NCBI GenBank assembly: GCA_900762005.1
Contig: CAAFEV010000056.1
Span: forward strand, 1 to 11,960
Direction: 5' to 3'
Source of the DNA: an uncultured Oscillospiraceae bacterium
Lineage (GTDB): Bacteria > Bacillota > Clostridia > Oscillospirales > Oscillospiraceae
DNA length: 11,960 nt
A program made the translations under genes and the position numbers. Every line of letters starts with the position of its first letter. The stretch's first letter is position 1. Under the pieces are notes generated by a model that was given only the letters and a program-made list of their open reading frames with translations, searched no databases and was not told the origin of the DNA. Below are positions 6,540 to 11,960 of the stretch, one piece after another.

Positions 6540-8486
6540 ATGAAAAAAACAATACGAATTCTCGCCCTGCTTCTGGCTCTGAGCCTGCTGCTCGGCACGG
6601 TCTGCTCCGCGGCGCAGGGTAAGACCGAAAGAGACCCCGGCGAGCTGCCGGGTGACGAGAAACCGGGTGACGAAAAACCGGGCGATGAGAAGCCGGCGTT
6701 TGTCTATCCGGATGACTGGAGCCATGATGCGATGGTATTCGTTGCGGAAAACGGTATTATGACCGGCGACGAGCACAATCAGCTCAATCCGAAGGACAAC
6801 ATGACCCGTGCGCAGATGGCAGCCGTACTGGTGCGGTTGCTGGCGGCGACGAAGCCGGGCAACCTTACCGCGTTTAAAGATGCACTGCCGTCAGCGTGGT
6901 ACTATTCCGAGCTGTCCACCGCCCATGCCATCGGTGTGTTCAGCGGCGTGAGCGACACCTCGATGCAGCCCAACGCACCGATTACCCGTGAGCAAACCGC
7001 CGTGGTGCTCTGCCGCGCTTTCGGAATTCTCTCCGAGGAGCGCACGACCTATCAGAAGTTCACCGACGGGCAAAAGGTCATGAGCTATTCCCGCGACGCG
7101 GTCAGCGCGATGGTTGCGCTGGACGTTGTGCGCGGTTATGAGGACAACTCCTTCCGTCCCGGCGGCTACATCACCCGCGCCGAGGTCGCGCAGATGATTT
7201 ACAATCTGTTCGACGCGCTTGTAGACGACCCCGCCGAGCTGCCTGCAGAGGGCTGTGTGCTTTATCGCGGCAAGGACGCACTGCCGCAGGAGCTGACCTT
7301 CAACGGCACGTTGATTTTGGGGCAGGCAATGCCTGCGGCTTTTGCTCCGGCAAGCTGGAGCATTACGGGCGATTTGGTGGTGCGCACGGGAGAGAATACC
7401 GATGCCGATTTGCGCAATGTGACCGCCAAGCACCTTGTCTGTGCCGCAGGCGGCGGCAAGGTGACGGGCAAGAGCAGCTCCGTTTGGCTTTGGGGCAGCG
7501 GCAGCAGCTACTACGGCGACAGCGAGAGCCTGACCGTCATGGACGGTGAGCACACGGCATACGGTGCGTATACGTCCGTTCTGATGCGCGACGGCAGCCT
7601 GATTTTAGAGGGCAGCGCAAAGACCGCGAAGCTCGGCAACACCGCGCACCTTACCGCCAACGGTACGGTTGACACCATTGATGTCGCCGGCAAAAACGTG
7701 ACCGTAGACGGCACGGGCAGGGCGGGGAAAATCACCGTCAACAACGAGGGCAGCAAAATCACGCTGAAGTATGACACCCTCGATGATGTCTGGTATCGGA
7801 CCTATCAAAAGGAGCATGATGCCGCGCTGCAAACCGTAAAGACGCAGCGCGTGCCCTGCAAGGTCGAGAAAGCGACCGTGCTTTATAAGAATGTCGGCTC
7901 CGGCTACATCCGCGATTTACCCGTCGGCACGATTGTCTACAACGAATTCCATCCGGCAGGCTCGTGGTTTTATGTCTCCTGCTCTGACGGTGTGCGCGGC
8001 TGGGTGCCGCGCTGGGACTGCTACATTCCCGACGATCCCCCCGGCGCGACCGACGGCAAGCTGGACTATTCCAAGGCGACCAAGGAGGGCTTTGCGGACC
8101 TCAAGGGCTATGAAAGCGACACAAACTATCTGGTCTGGATCAGCCGTTACACGCAAAAGGTCATTGTCTATACCGGCAGCAAGGGCGACTGGACTGTGCT
8201 GACAACCCTCCCGTGCTCAAGCGGCATGAACAACTGCCCCACGCCGGAGGGCATACATAAAATCTCCGTCCATGACGGCGGCTGGAATTTTGACAATTAC
8301 TATGTCAAGAACGTCACGATTTTCAACGGCGATATCGCGTTCCACTCCATTTTATTCAACTACGGCGGCTCGGTGTTTGACGGCGAGCTGGGCTATCCGA
8401 AATCCCACGGCTGCATCCGCATGACGCTGGAGGATTCCGCGTGGATGCAGACCCTTCCCATCGGGACAACGGTGGTTGTCTACTGA
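6540..8486 (+). CDS. SLH-domain L,D-transpeptidase (YkuD), cell-surface
   Basis: A 648-residue exported protein. Residues 1-25 are a signal peptide (MKKTIRILALL...CSAA). A charged linker with three GDEKP repeats (38-52) follows. Three SLH domains cover about 55-107, 110-165 and 172-227, each ending in the (I/M)TRxxxAxxL/I motif; SLH triplets bind secondary cell-wall polymer. Residues about 250-410 are a Gly/Thr/Asn-rich, beta-strand-repetitive stretch resembling a small beta-helix, with no family I recognise. An SH3-like region follows (about 437-497; YIRDLPVGTIVY, GWVPRW). The YkuD catalytic domain is at about 527-648, with His602 (IAFHS), His623 and the nucleophile Cys625 in SHGCIRM. The enzyme should form 3-3 peptidoglycan cross-links or attach proteins to peptidoglycan outside the cell. 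AGGGGG lies 9 nt before the ATG. It starts 18 bp after the aminopeptidase gene in the same operon. Confidence 0.95.
   Translation: MKKTIRILALLLALSLLLGTVCSAAQGKTERDPGELPGDEKPGDEKPGDEKPAFVYPDDWSHDAMVFVAENGIMTGDEHNQLNPKDNMTRAQMAAVLVRLLAATKPGNLTAFKDALPSAWYYSELSTAHAIGVFSGVSDTSMQPNAPITREQTAVVLCRAFGILSEERTTYQKFTDGQKVMSYSRDAVSAMVALDVVRGYEDNSFRPGGYITRAEVAQMIYNLFDALVDDPAELPAEGCVLYRGKDALPQELTFNGTLILGQAMPAAFAPASWSITGDLVVRTGENTDADLRNVTAKHLVCAAGGGKVTGKSSSVWLWGSGSSYYGDSESLTVMDGEHTAYGAYTSVLMRDGSLILEGSAKTAKLGNTAHLTANGTVDTIDVAGKNVTVDGTGRAGKITVNNEGSKITLKYDTLDDVWYRTYQKEHDAALQTVKTQRVPCKVEKATVLYKNVGSGYIRDLPVGTIVYNEFHPAGSWFYVSCSDGVRGWVPRWDCYIPDDPPGATDGKLDYSKATKEGFADLKGYESDTNYLVWISRYTQKVIVYTGSKGDWTVLTTLPCSSGMNNCPTPEGIHKISVHDGGWNFDNYYVKNVTIFNGDIAFHSILFNYGGSVFDGELGYPKSHGCIRMTLEDSAWMQTLPIGTTVVVY
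6651..6695 (+). repeat. 15-bp tandem repeat (3 copies) encoding GDEKP
   Basis: Three copies of a 15-bp unit at 6651-6665, 6666-6680 and 6681-6695 encode GDEKP three times, with synonymous differences only. They form a hydrophilic spacer between the signal peptide and the first SLH domain. Copy number may vary between strains. Confidence 0.9.
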
Positions 8487-8500
8487 TTATTTTTACGGCA

Positions 8501-8509
8501 AAGGCGGTG
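8501..8509 (+). promoter_or_regulatory. Shine-Dalgarno site fixing the DUF2207 start
   Basis: AAGGCGGTG is one mismatch from AAGGAGGTG and lies 5 nt before the ATG at 8515. This favours that start over a possible TTG at 8476 inside the end of the upstream gene. Confidence 0.7.
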
Positions 8510-8514
8510 AAAAG

Positions 8515-10284
8515 ATGCGGCGAATTGTGCTGACGATACTCTGTGTACTGCTGCTGGCGGGCTGCGTCTTCGCCGCCGACGATTCCGTGACCGGCATGGC
8601 GGCAGACGTCTCGGTGGACGAGAGCGGCGAATGCTATGTGGTCGTCTCTGCGGATTTGACCTTCACCACCGCGCCCAAGGAGGTTATTTTTCCGCTCGGT
8701 GCCGATGCCGAAAGCTTAACCGCCTCCGGCGGCGAATATCACAAGGAAACCATCAGCGGTGTTGTCTGCGCGGTATTCACCTCCGACGCTGGCTTTAGCG
8801 GTGAGCGCACCTTCACCTGCCGCTATACGCTGCCGAGCTGTGTGACGCAGACCGAGCAGGGCGACCTGTTCAGCCTCGCCCTGCCCGAAAAGGGCTGGGA
8901 ATATCCGGCGGAGCAGTACAAGCTGGAGGTGACCTTCCCCTTCCCCTCGGAAAGTCAGCCGCAGTGGAACAGTGCCTATTACGGCGACGTTGCCGACAAC
9001 AACATGGACATCACCACGCAGGAAAAGACCGTGACCGCCACCATGCGCGTGCAGATGAAGGACCACGAGACGCTGCGCATGGAGCTGCTCTTTCCCTCCG
9101 GCACCTTTGATCTGCGCCATCTGCCGGGAAAAACCGCGACGGTAGACCTGATTGTTTTCTGGCTGCTGTTCGCAGCGGCACTGGTCTATTGGATCTTCTT
9201 CCTGCGCAGCGGAATTTTACTGCCGACACCGCAAACCGCCGCCGAGATGGACGGCACGGCAGGCGAGCTGGTCTGCCGCCTTTACGGAACCGCGCCGGAT
9301 ATTGCCGCGATGCTGGCGCACTGGGGCAATTTAGGCTATCTCACCGTCTCCCGCGATTTACGCGGGCGGATTACCTTAAGAAAACGCATGGAAATGGGCA
9401 ACGAGCGCAAGAGCACGGAGCGTGCGCTGTTTGACGCGATTTTCCGCAGGAGTGACCGCTGCGATGTCATGAGCACGCGCTTTCGCAGCGCGGTCAAACG
9501 CCACGGCGAGTCTATCCGCATCGGCTGGTGCCAACGTCTCTACCGTGAAAAAGCCGGAAATCCCTATCTCCTGCGCGGCATCGCCCTCTTGGCGGGGCTG
9601 TTCCTCGGGCTGATGACCTTTGATGCCCTGCTGTCTGCCGGCGGCATACGCTGGCTCTGGCTGCCGCTTTTAACGGTGTTCTATACCGCGCTCTGCCTCG
9701 GCGTACAGACCGCCGTCGGCGCGGTGCTGCGGCGCAGACGCCTGCCGTGGCTGCTGCTCGGTGCGCTGTGTGCCCTGCTTGTGATTATCTTCGGCAACAA
9801 CGCGGGCTATCTGGGCCTGACCCTGCTTGGCTTGCTGCTGCAGAGCTTCTGCGCCCTTGCTGTGATTTTCGGCGGCAGACGTAACAAAATCGGTGAGGAG
9901 ACGGTGCGGCAGGTGCTCGGTCTGCGCAGCTTTTTGCGTAAAATGGAGCGCGACACTCTGCAGCGCGTAGCTGCCGAAAACGAACAGTATTTTTATGAAA
10001 TGCTGCCCTATGCCGAGACTTTAGGCATCGGGCGCAAATTTGCCAAACGCTTCAGCGAGCGCAGGCAGGAGCCGTGCATCTGGCTCACCGATGCGCGCCG
10101 CAAGCCGAACGACGCGATGGACTTCTATCTGCTCTATGAGGAGATTTTTGCCGTGGTACGCGCCGACCGCCTTGCCCTGCTCACCAACCCGACGGTGCAG
10201 AGTGCCGGACGCGGCGATTCCCGCACGGCGAGGGTAGCGCGTTCCCGCCGTCCGGATCCCTACCGCTATGAGGAGGATGAATGA
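8515..10284 (+). CDS. DUF2207 family membrane protein
   Basis: A 589-residue membrane protein. The N-terminus is an export signal with the lipobox-like LAGC (14-17), so it may be lipidated at Cys17; cleavage after CVFA is the alternative. An extracytoplasmic beta-rich domain (about 25-205) is followed by a transmembrane helix (about 211-230). A cytoplasmic winged-helix-like segment comes next (about 245-290; GTAGELVCRLYGTAPDIAAMLAHWGNLGYL is its core), then up to four helices (about 351-372, 380-403, 411-427 and 430-453). The C-terminal region has the typical LRSFLRKME...LPYAETLGIGRKFAKRF motif. This order matches the DUF2207 family (E. coli YciQ-like), whose function is not established; such genes often lie near LemA or TPM genes. 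It begins 28 bp after the transpeptidase gene. Its last codons overlap the next gene by 4 bp (ATGA), implying coupled translation. An envelope role is inferred from topology and neighbours only. Confidence 0.9.
   Translation: MRRIVLTILCVLLLAGCVFAADDSVTGMAADVSVDESGECYVVVSADLTFTTAPKEVIFPLGADAESLTASGGEYHKETISGVVCAVFTSDAGFSGERTFTCRYTLPSCVTQTEQGDLFSLALPEKGWEYPAEQYKLEVTFPFPSESQPQWNSAYYGDVADNNMDITTQEKTVTATMRVQMKDHETLRMELLFPSGTFDLRHLPGKTATVDLIVFWLLFAAALVYWIFFLRSGILLPTPQTAAEMDGTAGELVCRLYGTAPDIAAMLAHWGNLGYLTVSRDLRGRITLRKRMEMGNERKSTERALFDAIFRRSDRCDVMSTRFRSAVKRHGESIRIGWCQRLYREKAGNPYLLRGIALLAGLFLGLMTFDALLSAGGIRWLWLPLLTVFYTALCLGVQTAVGAVLRRRRLPWLLLGALCALLVIIFGNNAGYLGLTLLGLLLQSFCALAVIFGGRRNKIGEETVRQVLGLRSFLRKMERDTLQRVAAENEQYFYEMLPYAETLGIGRKFAKRFSERRQEPCIWLTDARRKPNDAMDFYLLYEEIFAVVRADRLALLTNPTVQSAGRGDSRTARVARSRRPDPYRYEEDE
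10271..10276 (+). promoter_or_regulatory. Shine-Dalgarno AGGAGG for yfbR
   Basis: AGGAGG is inside the end of the DUF2207 gene, 4 nt before the ATG at 10281 and 7 nt before the next ATG at 10284. The spacing slightly favours 10284, which would remove one N-terminal Met. The start is therefore ambiguous by one codon. Confidence 0.7.
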
Positions 10285-10862
10285 TGGAGGATTACCGGTT
10301 TTACGCCCTGCTGTCAAGAATGCGCTATATCACGCGCTGGGGCCTGATGCGCAACACCTTTTCTGAAAACATTCAGGAGCACAGCCACATGGTTGCAGTG
10401 CTTGCCCACGGGCTTGCGCTGATACGGCGGGATATTTTAAACCTGCCTGCCGACCCGGAGTGCTGCGCCACTGCCGCGCTGTTTCATGACGCATCGGAAA
10501 TTCTGACCGGCGATCTCCCGACGCCGATTAAGTATTACAATCCCGCCATCAAAGAGGCGTATCAGCAGGTGGAGCTGGTCAGCGGCACAAAGCTGCTGGA
10601 TATGCTGCCGCCGGAGCTGCGCGAGAGCTACAAGCCGCTGATTACCGAGAGCGACGAGACGGTGCGTGCCATCGTCAAGGCGGCAGACAAGCTGTCAGCA
10701 CACATCAAGTGCATTGAGGAGCTGAAGGCGGGCAATCTGGAATTTGCCTCTGCCGCAGGGCAGACGATGGACGCGCTGCGCCAGATGCGCCTGCCGGAGC
10801 TGGACTGGTTTATTGAGCACTGCCTGCCTGCCTTCTCCAGGAATCTGGACGAATTGGAATAA
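10281..10862 (+). CDS. yfbR: 5'-deoxynucleotidase, YfbR-type HD hydrolase
   Basis: A 193-residue cytosolic HD-domain phosphohydrolase. The E. coli member dephosphorylates deoxyribonucleoside 5'-monophosphates in nucleotide turnover. The sequence follows E. coli YfbR (199 residues) closely by eye: RW near the start (Arg19-Trp20); NIQEHSHMVAVLAH with His34; ALFHDASEILTGDLPTPIKYYNP with His69, Asp70, Glu73 and Asp78; KAADKLSAHIKCIEEL with Asp136; and a C-terminal LDWFIEHCLPAF. The metal ligands and substrate residues known for the E. coli enzyme are all present, so it should be active. The ATG at 10281 overlaps the upstream stop (ATGA); starting at 10284 is equally possible. It is the last gene of the plus operon and is followed at once by a strong terminator. 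Confidence 0.94.
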   Translation: MMEDYRFYALLSRMRYITRWGLMRNTFSENIQEHSHMVAVLAHGLALIRRDILNLPADPECCATAALFHDASEILTGDLPTPIKYYNPAIKEAYQQVELVSGTKLLDMLPPELRESYKPLITESDETVRAIVKAADKLSAHIKCIEELKAGNLEFASAAGQTMDALRQMRLPELDWFIEHCLPAFSRNLDELE

Positions 10863-10871
10863 GCGCAATGC

Positions 10872-10914
10872 AAAGCCGCATTACGGAGCGCAGTGCTTCG
10901 TAATGCGGCTTTTT
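10872..10914 (+). terminator. Intrinsic terminator of the plus operon
   Basis: Bases 10872-10885 (aaagccgcattacg) pair perfectly with 10899-10912 (cgtaatgcggcttt). Four more inner pairs (one a G-U) leave a loop of 5 bases (gcagt). A T5 run covers 10910-10914. The yfbR stop is 10 bases upstream. On the minus strand the stem runs out into TTTGCATTG, so it could also weakly terminate the convergent DUF3795 gene. Confidence 0.92.
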
Positions 10915-10926
10915 GTGCTGCAAAGT

Positions 10927-11478
10927 TCAACCATCGCGTTTATTCCCGGGTCGCGACAAAACGCCTGTCTCGCGCTCCTGCAAAACAGCAGCGACCAACG
11001 CACGGAAGGGCTTACCGTTTTCCTTCGGTGTGCCGTTGAGCGGCTGTGCACGGCGCAAAATTTCGCGCAGCAGCGACAGCTCCTCTTGCAAAAACAGCTC
11101 ACATAAAAACCGCTTCATCCGCCCGTCGTTATAGCGCGCAAGGGCAAAGGTCAGCAGATCAGCGCATTCACAGTAGTCCCTGTACCAGACGGCAAAGCCC
11201 GTGCCTGCAACGGCGGCACAAGTGCGCGGCTTGACACTGCCGGTGTTCAAATCACGAAAGTCACTCATTTTACCCAGACGCGGGCAGGGATAGTCCGGGC
11301 ATTGTCCGCAATGCGCCAGTGCACGCTCGCGGCAACAGTGATGTACCTTACACAGCTCGGTGTAGTACCCGTCGCACGAGCAGCCGTGGCAGCGGCTTTC
11401 ACCCTGCGTGCGGTAGCGGCTGCACAGTGCGCATGGCATACCGCAGTAGCCGTAGGGATAGCCCGATACCGCGCTCAT
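10927..11478 (-). CDS. DUF3795 cysteine-rich protein
   Basis: A 183-residue cytosolic protein. The N-terminal 65 residues carry a dense Cys pattern: Cys12, 16 and 19 (YCGMPCALC), Cys30, 33 and 35 (CHGCSC), Cys43, Cys48 and 49, then Cys57, 60 and 65 (HCGQCPDYPC). This spacing, with the CGxxCxxC start and CxxCxxYPC end, matches DUF3795, which presumably binds zinc or a metal cluster; its function is not known. The C-terminal part (about 90-183) is helical and charged, with a terminal basic RPGNKRDG. Its ATG overlaps the upstream stop by 4 bp (ATGA, 11475-11478). GGCGGAG lies 8 nt before the start, inside the upstream gene, so the two are translationally coupled. Confidence 0.88.
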   Translation of the reverse strand: MSAVSGYPYGYCGMPCALCSRYRTQGESRCHGCSCDGYYTELCKVHHCCRERALAHCGQCPDYPCPRLGKMSDFRDLNTGSVKPRTCAAVAGTGFAVWYRDYCECADLLTFALARYNDGRMKRFLCELFLQEELSLLREILRRAQPLNGTPKENGKPFRALVAAVLQERETGVLSRPGNKRDG

Positions 11479-11861
11479 ATGCGGCTCTCCGCCAGCTCTT
11501 TTTGCAGCTTTTTGGTCAGCTTTTCAAAAACCAGGCGGTAGGAGCGGTCGCAAAGTCCGCGCAGCTCCTCCTCCGGCAGCTCGCCGTCCAAGTATACGGA
11601 GTTCCAGTGCTGCTTGTCCATATAAAAGCCGGGTACAATATCCGGATATTGTGCGCGTAAGGCGTCCGCCAGCAGCGGCTCGCACTTGAGTGTCACCAGC
11701 TCGCGGCATTCGTAGGCACTGTGCTCCGAGTGCGGCTGACAAATTGCCGCGAACATCCTGCCGCCCACCTGATAGCGCAGCCAGCCCCATTCCATTTTAA
11801 AATCCTTTACGCAGCCGGGCTTGGCGAGCAGATAGCCGTCCAGCCAGTCATATTGATTCAT
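11475..11861 (-). CDS. MmcQ/YjbR family protein
   Basis: A 128-residue small cytosolic protein. The MmcQ/YjbR pattern is clear: LLAKPGCVKDF near the start, a WGWLRYQVGGRMFA strand pair, VTLKCEP, LRAQYPDIVPGFYMDKQHWNSVYLDG (65-93), and DRSYRLVFEKLTKK near the end. The family adopts a CyaY-like fold and is annotated as putative DNA-binding, but its role is not established. I start it at the ATG at 11861, with GAGAGG 9 nt upstream. A longer reading from 11924 would begin upstream of the -10 box of its own promoter and adds residues foreign to the family. It is the first gene of a two-gene unit with the DUF3795 gene. Confidence 0.92.
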   Translation of the reverse strand: MNQYDWLDGYLLAKPGCVKDFKMEWGWLRYQVGGRMFAAICQPHSEHSAYECRELVTLKCEPLLADALRAQYPDIVPGFYMDKQHWNSVYLDGELPEEELRGLCDRSYRLVFEKLTKKLQKELAESRI

Positions 11862-11870
11862 GCGAATTAT

Positions 11871-11876
11871 CCTCTC
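11871..11876 (-). promoter_or_regulatory. Shine-Dalgarno site fixing the YjbR start
   Basis: On the minus strand this reads GAGAGG, 9 nt before the ATG at 11861. It lies downstream of the -10 box at 11896-11901, which supports the short start. Confidence 0.6.
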
Positions 11877-11895
11877 TGTATCGAAAGCTGACTTC

Positions 11896-11924
11896 ATTAT
11901 AGCAAACGAGAAAAAGAAGCGCAA
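11896..11924 (-). promoter_or_regulatory. Near-consensus sigma-A promoter for the YjbR/DUF3795 pair
   Basis: On the minus strand, -35 TTGCGC (11919-11924), a 17-bp spacer and a perfect -10 TATAAT (11896-11901) preceded by an extended TGC. Transcription should begin near 11889, giving a leader of about 28 bases. Confidence 0.8.
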
Positions 11925-11960
11925 TCCCCTCCCGCAAAATCCGCGCCTGCAGGACTTTCC

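Noticed and set aside
6891..7553. 220-codon minus-strand frame opposite the SLH region
   Set aside because: The plus strand encodes clear SLH domains; the antisense product has no supporting features.
11862..11924. 21-residue N-terminal extension of the YjbR protein
   Set aside because: It would start within the -35 box, upstream of the predicted transcription start, and is foreign to the family.

Overview
The window looks like chromosomal DNA of a GC-rich gut Firmicute, most likely of the Clostridia (Oscillospiraceae or a close relative). The basis is GC-rich coding sequence with strong AGGAGG-type ribosome binding sites, S-layer-homology (SLH) domains, lipobox lipoproteins, and families common in Firmicutes (SPFH, zinc-ribbon, TPM, DUF2207, DUF3795, MmcQ/YjbR). 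There are no phage, plasmid, transposase, CRISPR, rRNA or tRNA genes. Genus assignment is inference only.

Layout. (1) Bases 2-265 (+) are the 3' end of a gene entering from the left: a proline-rich repeat followed by a leucine-rich tail. (2) Bases 266-446 are a noncoding gap between convergent genes. It holds a terminator-like hairpin and an 18-bp perfect hairpin, and may be an interspersed repeat. (3) Bases 5062 down to 447 are a four-gene minus-strand operon: an SPFH/Band-7 protein with three zinc ribbons, a membrane-anchored double zinc-ribbon protein, a TPM-domain membrane protein and a lipoprotein with a duplicated domain. The first three correspond in family to YdjI, YdjG and YdjH, which are encoded with PspA in Bacillus subtilis; no PspA is present here. 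(4) Bases 5063-5252 are a divergent promoter region. (5) Bases 5253-10862 are a compact four-gene plus-strand operon: M18 aminopeptidase, SLH-anchored L,D-transpeptidase, DUF2207 membrane protein and YfbR-type 5'-deoxynucleotidase. It ends in a strong intrinsic terminator. (6) Bases 11861 down to 10927 are a minus-strand pair, MmcQ/YjbR and a cysteine-rich DUF3795 protein, translationally coupled and driven by a near-consensus sigma-A promoter.

How it fits together. The minus operon looks like a membrane-associated stress or maintenance module. The plus operon mixes envelope functions (surface-anchored peptidoglycan cross-linking, a DUF2207 membrane protein) with cytosolic housekeeping hydrolases. 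The two diverge from one 190-bp control region, so co-regulation is possible but not shown. The most novel items are the SPFH/zinc-ribbon/TPM module extended by an unclassified lipoprotein, the four-part SLH-YkuD protein, and the hairpin-rich element near the left end.
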